Shown: piece by piece, positions 48,825 to 61,116 of the stretch
Numbering within the stretch: position 1 is the stretch's first letter
Layout: every line of letters begins with the position of its first letter
NCBI GenBank assembly: GCA_015227615.1
Contig: JAALGZ010000077.1
Coordinates: 1-64,000 of the forward strand
Reading direction: 5' to 3'
From: Labyrinthula sp. Ha
Lineage: Eukaryota > Sar > Bigyra > Labyrinthulida > Labyrinthulaceae
Length of the DNA: 64,000 bases
The notes under the pieces: generated by a model
Told to the model about the DNA's origin: nothing
The model's database searches: none
Seen by the model: only the letters and a program-made list of their open reading frames with translations
Program-made: the position numbers and the translations under genes

Positions 48825-50098
48825 ATGTACAGTAAACTTCTCAAAATACACAAAGTTCGATCCTGCATTACTGCAGAAAAACTGCAGCTAAAATCTCAAG
48901 AAGAACTACCTTCACTGGGAGACCTCTACTCTGCAAGAAACACAACTATTATTCATACATATATTGAAACCCAAACTGCTAGAAAGAGGGTAAATGTCAA
49001 TACTGGGTAACAATGAGTTAAATGTCACGTCTATGGACGTGTTTAGGAAGTTTATTTTATACGACAACAACGGGGTAGTGTTCTCTTGTTATATGTCACT
49101 TAGAATTTTGTTAAGGAAAGCATTTTGTCAAAACCTTGCTTCGCCTTGTGGATGAAATGAAGAAAACGCTGTATTAAACATCCAAAGGAATCTTTTCACC
49201 GAGTTGTTACAGCACATAGTAAAATTTACTCCTTAAGTAAACTCTAGTAAGAGGAGCAGATCAAAGAACTCCATTTATTGAACAGGTTGAAAAAAGTCTT
49301 TTGAGAAAGTTAAGACTGAAAGATAGTAATGGGACTAATATAGACCTGTTTTCTTCCCTTGTAAAGATTAATCAGCATGATAAGACAATTAAAAAAGTTA
49401 GACTGAAAGTGTATGAAAAGCCATATGGATTTCATGAAAAACTAAGATTCGCAGCCCAAAATTTAGTAGTTTTATTTTATCTAAGATATACTTAGAATAA
49501 GGGAAAAGGCATTGTGACTAAATTTATACTAAAAGAAAACTTAGAACCAAGAGTTAAAGTTTGTAGAATGTTGGACATGACAGAAGGTGAAATGAGAGAC
49601 TGTATTTTGAATTTAAAGAGAGAAAATGTTTCTATCTCTTTTCCAGCGTTAGCTTATTTATTGGAATGCGCTTTATCTTCTTCAGTTTACTTTTAAAAAA
49701 ATATATTCTTCCAGAATTTAGTGACCAATTTTTTCGAGCTGATCGCATTCTTGTTGTATTTATTAAGTTTAGTCCCTATTTGTAAGTTTTTCATGAAGAG
49801 AAGGACAATGGAAGTAACATATATGGATGAAAACTATTTAAAAATGTATCCTAATCGTTCTGTTGCTATTTTATTAACTCCAAGTATATGTGAGTTTTTT
49901 TACTGCTTTAGATATACAAAACCATACCTGGAAAGAAAAGGATATGTTTGGTTTAGATCCACAAATTGCATCAATAATAAAATTTTTCCATGCAAGGGTT
50001 TTGTTAGGGTAATTAATGAAGAGATTTATGAAGTGAACATTCAAGTAGAAGCAGATAAAGAAATAATAAAGGCACATTTGCGACCAATGCTTTTATGA
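48825..50098 (+). CDS. Unrecognised multi-exon gene with tiny introns
   Basis: The 3' part is secure. Exons about 49164-49218, 49248-49465, 49496-49684 and 49715-50098 join in frame by introns of 29, 30 and 30 nt and end in TGA. Segments include KHPKESFHRVVTAH, RGADQRTPFIEQVEKSLLRK, KGKGIVTKFILKENLEPRVK, DMTEGEMRDCILNLKREN and FPALAYLLECAL. These are followed by a hydrophobic stretch (FFELIAFLLYLLSLVPI) and a C-terminal domain (GFVRVINEEIYEVNIQVEAD). The 5' part is tentative: ATG at 48825, exon to 48989, a 28-nt candidate intron, then an exon starting at 49018 (VTSMDVFRKFILYDNNGVVF). How that exon joins the one near 49164 is unresolved; a 53-nt intron at 49110-49162 would fit the frame but not the size pattern. 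I do not recognise the family. The LINE lies immediately upstream, so the original 5' end may have been displaced. Confidence 0.55.
48990..49017 (+). other. Candidate spliceosomal intron, 28 nt
   Basis: Begins GTAAATG and ends CAATGAG. It joins TARKR to LNVTSMDVF in frame and has the right size, but the acceptor lacks the usual T-rich context and no protein family backs it. Confidence 0.35.
49219..49247 (+). other. Spliceosomal intron, 29 nt
   Basis: Begins GTAAAAT and ends AACTCTAG, with CTTAAG inside. Removing it in phase 1 joins VVTAH to IRGADQRTPF and bypasses a stop in the downstream frame. Confidence 0.6.
49466..49495 (+). other. Spliceosomal intron, 30 nt
   Basis: Begins GTAGTTTTAT and ends ATACTTAG, with CTAAG 15 nt before the end. 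A multiple of three with an in-frame TAG that doubles as the acceptor. Phase 0, joining FAAQNL to NKGKGIV. Confidence 0.7.
49685..49714 (+). other. Spliceosomal intron, 30 nt
   Basis: Begins GTTTACTTTT and ends ATTCTTCCAG. A multiple of three with an in-frame TAA. Phase 0, joining LECALSSS to NLVTNFFEL. Confidence 0.65.
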
Positions 50099-50757
50099 AG
50101 ACATTATTATTATGCTGAGATTCATTCACTATTTTTCTTAATGGAGAGAACTGTTTCTCTGGCATGAATGGAACAGGTGTTAAGTTCTTTTTGTTATAAG
50201 AATCAAACTTATAATAGGTCTGATTTGATAAAAAAATACGAGTTGCTACTTATTTTGTCAAAAAATCAACTTAATCCTATGTTCTTAATAGTTTGGTTTA
50301 AAAAATCTGTGAATTTGAAACAAATAAATACTACAAATAAGAAGTTATTGTATATGATGTATAGATGAAAATTCAAATTGTTGGAGTATAGTATTCTTTT
50401 TGCTATGCCTCTGGACTTGTGCTATTGGCTTCTGTTATTTACAAATAGATCAAGCACATGTTTAACCAGTCACTTGGTTACAAATTGCTTTTAATCAGTT
50501 GATGAGTAGAACTGGAAGTTAAACGTGCATAAAAAGATACACCAGGAAATTTTATTTCAATAAGAATAAGAATATTTTGCTTTTCTTATTTTTATTCGTA
50601 TTTTTATTGCAGTTGAGCCTTTCTATATTCCACTTGATGGAGATATTCTTTAAATGTACAGAGACTGCTTAATAGTTTGTATTTTTAACTAAGAGTAGCT
50701 TAATAAGTGAGAGCCTGATATGGATTCAAAGATTTTAAACATTGTTTGGTAATTTAT
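50099..50757. other. No gene seen between the unrecognised gene and the Copia tandem
   Basis: A 66-codon frame at 50168-50368 lies in the same frame as the preceding gene but is separated from it by stops with no plausible donor before them. Probably 3' UTR or chance. Confidence 0.4.
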
Positions 50758-50900
50758 TGATGCAAGTTTTTTTGCTTATGTTCACGTATTAAGTCTGGTG
50801 ATACCCACTTTTACAAACTAAACTAACTCCTACGGTACTACTTTAACTACTTTTACTTTAAATACCTCAACCTCAATACAACATACAAGACACAACAACA
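50758..50900 (-). repeat. Left LTR (3' LTR of the left Copia unit), 143 bp
   Basis: Plus-strand ends TGATGCAAG and ACAACAACA. Differs from the other two LTRs at roughly a dozen positions including small indels. Confidence 0.88.
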
Positions 50901-50910
50901 CCTTCCCTTC
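50901..50910 (-). other. Polypurine tract of the left Copia unit
   Basis: GAAGGGAAGG on the minus strand, directly against the TG start of the LTR, where plus-strand DNA synthesis is primed in LTR elements. The matching tract of the right unit is at 56082-56090. Confidence 0.75.
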
Positions 50911-51951
50911 GTTAACGTAGCACTTCTCAAGAAATTTATTAAACATATTTTTACCACTCAACTTTGTCATTATATCGGACGAGTTTTCACTTGTTAGTAC
51001 ATATTGCAACTTTGTTTTCATAGCAGACACTTCCTGGGCAACATATTTATATCTGGTGTCAAGATGCTTTAATCTTCCGGTCGCAATTTCTCCTTGGCAC
51101 AATCTAAGAGCTGGCTGGTTGTCAATCAAAATCACCGCCTTAAAGTCAACATCCATTTCCTTCAGCAGGCTATAAATAACTCTCAGATCTTTTATAGAAC
51201 AGCTTATACCTACATATTCTGCTTCTGTAGATGATGTAGCTACGATGGGCTCTGTCTTCCTTCTATATAATACAACATTATCATTGAGAAGGATCAGATT
51301 TCCGTATACACTTTTTTGATCTTCACCATTTGCATGTGAACTGTCAGTGAGTAAATACACTGTGTTCGCTGAATCTTTTAAGGACTCGTATTTCAGCTTC
51401 TTGTTTCTCGTTTTAAATAAATACATCAGTGCTCCCTTTGATTGTTCCAGACAGTTTTGAGTCGGGTTCTTCAGTCTAGTTGACAACATGTGAATACAAA
51501 AGCTCATTTCCAGTCTTTCGCAGACTGTTATGTAGTTCAGCAGAACTACAATTTGGTGGTATTCTCTTACAACATAAAGCTTGTTTGTGTCGTCAGCAAT
51601 ATGATCCTTATTCATTGGCGTTTCCAGTTTGTTCTTCGACACTTCCGGTCGATGTTGTTGAAAACCAATCACAATTTGGTTATGTAAATTTACATAGCAT
51701 GTCTTATTTTTTCCTTTAATTAAACATAATCCCACGCAGGTCTCGGCAACAGGACTAGACGTCAGCTTAAACCTTTCAGACATCATGTTCTCAAGTACAT
51801 CGACTTCTTTTTCTTCGCCACTATATAGTAGGTCGTCCACATAGACTAATATAATTAGTTTCTTCTCCCTTCTTTCATTTGTGAACAGACATTTTTCACT
51901 TAATAATGGCTTTAATCCAGCTGAAATTAGGGTTTCGAAAATTGTTTTGTG

Positions 51952-52242
51952 TACCAATATGGGGTTTAAGTTGTTAGTTATTTCATAAGTAGTTTGAGGA
52001 ATATGATTGGTTAGATTATATAAATTGATTGGATATACATTATGGAAAAAAAGGACAGAGTTAAGAATAATTGAAATCCAACATAAAAACCAATAAAAAA
52101 AAGAAAGACAATCAAGACATCGCATATCAAAGAACGGGATTAGAAGGATATAATCGAAGTTAAGTATAGTAACACTAAACCTCAATAAGTATCCACACAT
52201 GCGCACTCAGCAGTTTGACGAGATCATCCTAAACTGTTCTAC
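51952..52242. mobile_element. 291-bp insertion within the left Copia unit
   Basis: Extra AT-rich sequence in the reverse-transcriptase region, bounded on both sides by the 5-bp direct repeat TTGTG, which looks like a target-site duplication. It has no coding motif and no clear inverted repeats. It may be a solo LTR or a small non-autonomous element. Confidence 0.6.
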
Positions 52243-55200
52243 TTGTGCCATATCTTTGGCACATTCCTCAGGCCACATAATGACGTGCAGATTTTCCAGA
52301 AATATTTATTCTCTTCTCTCTTGGGATGTCCTTTTGGAAGTTCAATAAATATTGGTTTGTTTAGCGTACCGTATATAAATGCACCGGTTATGTCCAACTG
52401 ACGTAACCAGGTCTTGAACTGTAGAGCAATACATAAGAAAATACGTATAGTTGCTACTGGTGCAACTGGGGCGTAATATTCCGGAACTTTTCTTCTAGTG
52501 TTTGCTCCATACTTGTTGTTTTTGACACATAAGCGAACCTTGGCGAGAACCTCGTTGTTCATGTTCCGTTTAACTTTGAGCAGTTCCCCCAGATTAATCA
52601 CTTGGGTAGGAGAATCTGGACGTGGTACAACTGCAAACGTACTAGTAGTCTCTAAAGATTCGATTTCTTTGATATAAGTTACATACCAAGCTGATGAATC
52701 TTTTCCACCATTAATCTGCTCAAAATTTTGTGGAGGAATAGTTGACAAATCAATATTTGCAGATAAAGAAGAATTTAATGCGTGAAGATTCATGCGACCT
52801 CTCTGGCCACTCATAACGTTTTCTTGGGATATGTCGAAGCTTCCTAGCGTGTTACTAGATGATTTGTGTAGTGTGAACGCTTCAGTATTTTCAGTTGGTG
52901 ATGTAACTTGCTCATTTTCCTTCCCTTCTTCCTTTGAGTGGTCATCGCCAGATAATTCTGCTGTTTCTTCGTGGTGTTCTTGCAGTTTGAGGATATCTTG
53001 GGTAGTATGTTGGACAACTTTATCTATTTTTGGAATATTTGATGCTGTTGAATATCTGGAATTTTGATGGATGAACTTTTCATATGCTGAGTTGATGGTT
53101 CCTACTTCGTCTAGCTTAGTTGTTCTTACGCGCACTATCTTCCCATTCTTACAGTTGACACATATACTTACTTTGGATTCGCTGTCTTGACCAAGATATA
53201 TAACTGGTATTGTGGTTTGAAGCTTTTTCTTTTTACATAAAAGTGCGTATTCTCCTACTCCAAATAGTTTGAACTCATCAAGCTTAGGGTATTTGTTGAA
53301 TACAAGTTTATATGAAGAAGTTCCGTTTTTCTGGTAATGCAGTTGTTAATATGGCAGCTGTGGTTCGCGCAGTAGCACCAATATTTCTCAGATATATTTT
53401 CTTGGATTAAGAGAGACATCATCATTTCCAGAAGCGCGCGGTTTTGACGTTCTATTTTTTCATTTTCTGAAGGAAAATATTCATTAGAATATTCTCTTAT
53501 TATATTTTTCTTAGAACAATATTCATTCAACTTTGCAAATTCTGTACCTCTGTCGCTGAAGATGTATTTAACACATTTATTATGAAGCTGTCTTACTCCT
53601 TTTATATTTTTTTTTACTAATCCAGATATATGTGATTTATTCTTGACAAGGATAGGTGTTAGAAAACCAGAGTAATAACAAACAATGTGACAGATATATC
53701 TAAAGTTGTTGATAGATGATGGAAGTTTTCCAATTGTGTCGAGATGGATCTTTTCCCAAGGATAAGTGGCTTTCCATAGTTTTGAGGTGTCGTAATTCAC
53801 CGTTTTACTTTTTTTTCTGGAACATCTTTCCTGCTGAACATCCGATACAGTACGACTGTGTCATTGGTTTGAGCTCAGTGGACAGTATATATCTGACGTT
53901 GATATGACCAAGTCTGTAGTGCATGAGATCTGTAGCTGAAATATTTAACCGAAGTATTACAATGTTATTTTCTGGGTTGTTTGTTCCATGCAGAAAGAAG
54001 TGCCCTTTTTGTCTTTCAAATGTAAATACGGTGTAGCCGTTTTTAGTAAGCGTGCTCCTCCTGTGGTCTTTGTGAACAGCATAGCCATCGTCAACTAACA
54101 ATGACTCGCTAATGATGGTTTGCTTTTCTTTAAGCATTGGAACATATACTACATCTTTGAGCTGTAAAACTGTGGTATTGAGTAGTAGGATATGTATGTT
54201 CCCTTTCACTGTGTCGAAGTTTACCTCTTCTAATTCTCCAGACAAAGATACTCGAGTTTCAGGGGATGTATTACGCAAAAGATGTTTATCACCAGTAACA
54301 TGACGTGTCAATCCAGAGTTCAACAGAGCTTTAATACACAGATTCCTGAATCTGCAGTTGCATGGTTGGTCCTCTACTATATTCTTTCTAATATTTATAT
54401 TCATTTTTAGGATATTGAAGTTCAAGTGGTATGGAGTTGTTTCATCCTCATCATCAGATGGAGTGAAAGATGGTTCGAGGTTTGACTCTTCAATATCATT
54501 GTGGTCACATGTATCTTCGTAATCGTCCTCTTGAAGAATATTTATTTTATTGACACGGATGACTTGGACAGAACAGGTTTTCCATTTACGATCATTGCTT
54601 CCTCACTTCCAGCAAGCATATTCTTCATTTGGACAAGAGTTGAGTTTGTGTCCAAATCATCCACATTTCATGCAACGTTTCTTTGGTTGAAATGTTTTCG
54701 TGTTTGTTACTTCGGTCTTATTTACACTTATTTGCTTCGTTCTTGATGATATTTGTTCTGGACATCGCAAACTCATATTAGATGCCACTTTCAGGAAATA
54801 CGATATGGTGTCATTTAAGTTTCTGTATTGCATATTGTCTTGTAAACCTAGAATATGTTATCAGAAAGGTTGAACATGAATTCTTCTTTGATTTCTCTGC
54901 TGTCAGTTCCTCCGTCTAATTTAAATTGAGCAAATCCTTTTCTGCATATGTTTATATAGGAGTTTAGATCACGATATTGAAATTTCTGGAGTCGTAGTTT
55001 TGCAGAGAGTTTTAAAGTTTGCTTGTCCTTCTCATAATGAAACCTGATTGCATTGTAACCTTGGAATAAAGATTCAGCATTGCCCACACAATGTACCAGC
55101 TCTACAGTCATGGTCATCGTAAGTATGTGTTTAACATCACTAACATCACTTGCATATTGGAGTTTAGCGTCATAGAAATGTTCTACTTCATAGCAGGCCA

Positions 55201-55920
55201 CTACATCATCGTCGATTTTTTATACATGTGCTTTCATGGGTATCTTGAACAAATCAAAATACGCTTCATTGGAAAATTTTTGTTTAGTGTTGAACTGCTG
55301 CAATATTGAATGGATTGGAACCTTTAGCTTTTCGAATCATCTCCTTGGCCACTTCTGAATGTTTTTTGTCTTTCTCTACTAGCTGGTGAGGATGTACATG
55401 GTAATTGATATACATAGATAAGTGTTTCTTTCCAAGATAAGCTAGAAGCGATGCCTGCCACTCTCTGAAGATAACTCTTTGGGTTCCAAGTTTAGGCAAC
55501 TGATTATCCTGCTTCTCATAGTTCATGATTCTGCTTTTATTGTCTTTTGTCTTGGATTTTTGTCTTTTGGTTTATTTGCTACTCGTTTTATTTCGTAGGA
55601 TACCTGGGAGTACAACTTTGGAATAGTGTTCGTGTACCCCTCTCCAACACTTGACATACTTGAAGTGCAAACATTACCAAAATCGTGTGACAGTCTTGCT
55701 AGTATCGCGAAAACAATGCCAAAAGAGAAATTAGACAACTTGTTTATTTGTTTATCTCTTCGAATATTTTCTTTAAATAAATATGATATCGGTCAAAGAA
55801 GTTATTTAGTATATGAGTAATTTATGGATAAAAATTATTCTCTCAAGTTATTGTCCCTTACTTCCGGACACTTTTAGAACCAGATTTATCTCGATCTTGG
55901 CTCATAAGTTGAAGGCTTTT

Positions 55921-55935
55921 AGGCTCTTAACCTAT
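55921..55935 (-). other. Primer-binding site of the left Copia unit
   Basis: Fifteen bases directly inside the 5' LTR. The plus-strand reading AGGCTCTTAACCTAT folds as an anticodon arm (AGG/CCT stem, 7-base loop CTCTTAA with CTT as anticodon), as in tRNA-Lys(CUU). This suggests priming by an internal tRNA fragment, as known for Drosophila copia. The right unit has the same sequence at 61102-61116. Confidence 0.5.
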
Positions 55936-56081
55936 TGACACAAGCTGTGTTTTTGCTTATTTTTACGTATTAAGTCTGATGATACCCACCTTTACAAACT
56001 AAACTAACTCCTACGGTACTACTTTAACTATCTTCACTTTAAATACCGCAACCTCAATACAACACACAACACACAACAACA
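55936..56081 (-). repeat. Shared middle LTR, 146 bp
   Basis: Serves as 5' LTR of the left unit and 3' LTR of the right unit. Identical to the right LTR as far as can be read by eye. Confidence 0.9.
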
Positions 56082-57132
56082 CCTTCCCTTAATTAACGTA
56101 GCACTTCTCAAGAAATTTATTAAACATATTTTTACCACTCAACTTTGTCATTATATCGGACGAGTTTTCACTTGTTAGTACATATTGCAACTTTGTTTTC
56201 ATAGCAGACACTTCCTGGGCAACATATTTATATCTGGTGTCAAGATGCTTTAATCTTCCGGTCGCAATTTCTCCTTGGCACAATCTAAGAGCTGGCTGGT
56301 TGTCAATCAAAATCACCGCCTTAAAGTCAACATCCATTTCCTTCAGCAGGCTATAAATAACTCTCAGATCTTTTATAGAACAGTTTATACCTACATATTC
56401 TGCTTCTGTAGATGATGTAGCTACGATGGTCTCTGTCTTCCTTCTATATAATACAACATTATCATTGAGAAGGATCAGATTTCCGTATACACTTTTTCGA
56501 TCTTCACCATTTGCATGTGAACTGTCAGTGAGTAAATACACTGTGTTCGCTGAATCTTTTAAGGACTCGTATTTCAGCTTCTTGTTTCTCGTTTTAAATA
56601 AATACATCAGTGCTCCCTTTGATTGTTCCAGACAGTTTTGAGTCGGGTTCTTCAGTCTAGTTGACAACATGTGAATACAAAAGCTCATTTCCAGTCTTTC
56701 GCAGACTGTTATGTAGTTCAGCAGAACTACAATTTGGTGGTATTCTCTTACAACATAAAGCTTGTTTGTGTCGTCAGCAATATGATCCTTATTCATTGGC
56801 GTTTCCAGTTTGTTCTTCGACACTTCCGGTCGATGTTGTTGAAAACCAATCACAATTTGGTTATGTAAATTTACATAGCATGTCTTATTTTTTCCTTTAA
56901 TTAAACATAATCCCACGCAGGTCTCGGCAACAGGACTAGACGTCAGCTTAAACCTTTCAGACATCATGTTCTCAAGTACATCGACTTCTTTTTCTTCGCC
57001 ACTATATAGTAGGTCGTCCACATAGACTAATACAATTAGTTTCTTCTCCCTTCTTTCATTTGTGAACAGACATTTTTCACTTAATAATGGCTTTAATCCA
57101 GCTGAAATTAGGGTTTCGAAAATTGTTTTGTG

Positions 57133-57423
57133 TACCAATGTGGGGTTTAAGTTGTTAGTTATTTCATAAGTAGTTTGAGGAATATGATTGGTTAGATTAT
57201 ATAAATTGATTGGATATACATTATGGAAAAAAAGGACAGAGTTAAGAATAATTGAAATCCAACATAAAAACCAATAAAAAAAAGAAAGACAATCAAGACA
57301 TCGCATATCAAAGAACGGGATTAGAAGGATATAATCGAAGTTAAGTATAGTAACACTAAACCTCAATAAGTATCCACACATGCGCACTCAGCAGTTTGAC
57401 GAGATCATCCTAAACTGTTCTAC
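57133..57423. mobile_element. 291-bp insertion within the right Copia unit
   Basis: The same insertion at the same place as in the left unit, again bounded by TTGTG. Its presence in both shows it was there before the units were duplicated. Confidence 0.6.
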
Positions 57424-60400
57424 TTGTGCCATATCTTTGGCACATTCCTCAGGCCACATAATGACGTGCAGATTTTCCAGAAATATTTATTCTCTTCTCT
57501 CTTGGGATGTCCTTTTGGAAGTTCAATAAATATTGGTTTGTTTAGCGTACCGTATATAAATGCACCGGTTATGTCCAACTGACGTAACCAGGTCTTGAAC
57601 TGTAGAGCAATACATAAGAAAATACGTATAGTTGCTACTGGTGCAACTGGGGCGTAATATTCCGGAACTTTTCTTCTAGTGTTTGCTCCATATTTGTTGT
57701 TTTTGACACATAAGCGAACCTTGGCGAGAACCTCGTTGTTCATGTTCCGTTTAACTTTGAGCAGTTCCCCCAGATTAATCACTTGGGTAGGAGAATCTGG
57801 ACGTGGTACAACTGCAAACGTACTAGTAGTCTCTAAAGATTCGATTTCTTTGATATAAGTTACATACCAAGCTGATGAATCTTTTCCACCATTAATCTGC
57901 TCAAAATTTTGTGGAGGAATAGTTGACAAATCAATATTTGCAGATAAAGAAGAATTTAATGCGTGAAGATTCATGCGACCTCTCTGGCCACTCATAACGT
58001 TTTCTTGGGATATGTCGAAGCTTCCTAGCGTGTTACTAGATGATTTGTGTAGTGTGAACGCTTCAGTATTTTCAGTTGGTGATATAACTTGCTCATTTTC
58101 CTTCCCTTCTTCCTTTGAGTGGTCATCGCCAGATAATTCTGCTGTTTCTTCGTGGTGTTCTTGCAGTTTGAGGATATCTTGGGTAGTATGTTGGACAACT
58201 TTATCTATTTTTGGAATATTTGATGCTGTTGAATATCTGGAATTTTGATGGATGAACTTTTCATATGCTGAGTTGATGGTTCCTACTTCGTCTAGCTTAG
58301 TTGTTCTTACGCGCACTATCTTCCCATTCTTACAGTTGACACATATACTTACTTTGGATTCGCTGTCTTGACCAAGATATATAACTGGTATTGTGGTTTG
58401 AAGCTTTTTCTTTTTACATAAAAGTGCGTATTCTCCTACTCCAAATAGTTTGAACTCATCAAGCTTAGGGTATTTGTTGAATACAAGTTTATATGAAGAA
58501 GTTCCGTTTTTCTGGTAATGCAGTTGTTAATATGGCAGCTGTGGTTCGCGCAGTAGCACCAATATTTCTCAGATATATTTTCTTGGATTAAGAGAGACAT
58601 CATCATTTCCAGAAGCGCGCGGTTTTGACGTTCTATTTTTTCATTTTCTGAAGGAAAATATTCATTAGAATATTCTCTTATTATATTTTTCTTAGAACAA
58701 TATTCATTCAACTTTGCAAATTCTGTACCTCTGTCGCTGAAGATGTATTTAACACATTTATTATGAAGCTGTCTTACTCCTTTTATATTTTTTTTTACTA
58801 ATCCAGATATATGTGATTTATTCTTGACAAGGATAGGTGTTAGAAAACCAGAGTAATAACAAACAATGTGACAGATATATCTAAAGTTGTTGATAGATGA
58901 TGGAAGTTTTCCAATTGTGTCGAGATGGATCTTTTCCCAAGGATAAGTGGCTTTCCATAGTTTTGAGGTGTCGTAATTCACCGTTTTACTTTTTTTTCTG
59001 GAACATCTTTCCTGCTGAACATCCGATACAGTACGACTGTGTCATTGGTTTGAGCTCAGTGGACAGTATATATCTGACGTTGATATGACCAAGTCTGTAG
59101 TGCATGAGATCTGTAGCTGAAATATTTAACCGAAGTATTACAATGTTATTTTCTGGGTTGTTTGTTCCATGCAGAAAGAAGTGCCCTTTTTGTCTTTCAA
59201 ATGTAAATACGGTGTAGCCGTTTTTAGTAAGCGTGTTCCTCCTGTGGTCTTTGTGAACAGCATAGCCATCGTCAACTAACAATGACTCGCTAATGATGGT
59301 TTGCTTTTCTTTAAGCATTGGAACATATACTACATCTTTGAGCTGTAAAACTGTGGTATTGAGTAGTAGGATATGTATGTTCCCTTTCACTGTGTCGAAG
59401 TTTACCTCTTCTAATTCTCCAGACAAAGATACTCGAGTTTCAGGGGATGTATTACGCAAAAGATGTTTATCACCAGTAACATGACGTGTCAATCCAGAGT
59501 TCAACAGAGCTTTAATACACAGATTCCTGAATCTGCAGTTGCATGGTTGGTCCTCTACTATATTCTTTCTAATATTTATATTCATTTTTAGGATATTGAA
59601 GTTCAAGTGGTATGGAGTTGTTTCATCCTCATCATCAGATGGAGTGAAAGATGGTTCGAGGTTTGACTCTTCAATATCATTGTGGTCACATGTATCTTCG
59701 TAATCGTCCTCTTGAAGAATATTTATTTTATTGACACGGATGACTTGGACAGAACAGGTTTTCCATTTACGATCATTGCTTCCTCACTTCCAGCAAGCAT
59801 ATTCTTCATTTGGACAAGAGTTGAGTTTGTGTCCAAATCATCCACATTTCATGCAACGTTTCTTTGGTTGAAATGTTTTCGTGTTTGTTACTTCGGTCTT
59901 ATTTACACTTATTTGCTTCGTTCTTGATGATATTTGTTCTGGACATCGCAAACTCATATTAGATGCCACTTTCAGGAAATACGATATGGTGTCATTTAAG
60001 TTTCTGTATTGCATATTGTCTTGTGAACCTAGAATATGTTATCAGAAAGGTTGAACATGAATTCTTCTTTGATTTCTCTGCTGTCAGTTCCTCCGTCTAA
60101 TTTAAATTGAGCAAATCCTTTTCTGCATATGTTTATATAGGAGTTTAGATCACGATATTGAAATTTCTGGAGTCGTAGTTTTGCAGAGAGTTTTAAAGTT
60201 TGCTTGTCCTTCTCATAATGAAACCTGATTGCATTGTAACCTTGGAATAAAGATTCAGCATTGCCCACACAATGTACCAGCTCTACAGTCATGGTCATCG
60301 TAAGTATGTGTTTAACATCACTAACATCACTTGCATATTGGAGTTTAGCGTCATAGAAATGTTCTTCTTCATAGCAGGCCACTACATCATCGTCGATTTT

Positions 60401-61116
60401 TTATACATGTGCTTTCATGGGTATCTTGAACAAATCAAAATACGCTTCATTGGAAAATTTTTGTTTAGTGTTGAACTGCTGCAATATTGAATGGATTGGA
60501 ACCTTTAGCTTTTCGAATCATCTCCTTGGCCACTTCTGAATGTTTTTTGTCTTTCTCTACTAGCTGGTGAGGATGTACATGGTAATTGATATACATAGAT
60601 AAGTGTTTCTTTCCAAGATAAGCTAGAAGTGATGCCTGCCACTCTCTGAAGATAACTCTTTGGGTTCCAAGTTTAGGCAACTGATTATCCTGCTTCTCAT
60701 AGTTCATGATTCTGCTTTTATTGTCTTTTGTCTTGGATTTTTGTCTTTTGGTTTATTTGCTACTCGTTTTATTTCGTAGGATACCTGGGAGTACAACTTT
60801 GGAATAGTGTTCGTGTACCCCTCTCCAACACTTGACATACTTGAAGTGCAAACATTACCAAAATCGTGTGACAGTCTTGCTAGTATCGCGAAAACAATGC
60901 CAAAAGAGAAATTAGACAACTTGTTTATTTGTTTATCTCTTCGAATATTTTCTTTAAATAAATATGATATCGGTCAAAGAAGTTATTTAGTATATGAGTA
61001 ATTTATGGATAAAAATTATTCTCTCAAGTTATTGTCCCTTACTTCCGGACACTTTTAGAACCAGATTTATCTCGATCTTGGCTCATAAGTTGAAGGCTTT
61101 TAGGCTCTTAACCTAT

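Noticed and set aside
51952-52242. Insertion in the Copia reverse transcriptase being a spliceosomal intron
   Set aside because: One edge can read GT on the element strand, but there is no AG at the other edge, the length is ten times the local intron size, and a 5-bp direct repeat flanks it.
55921-55935. tRNA gene fragment
   Set aside because: Only an anticodon-arm-like stretch is present, without D-arm, T-arm or acceptor stem, and its position exactly inside the LTR fits a primer site.
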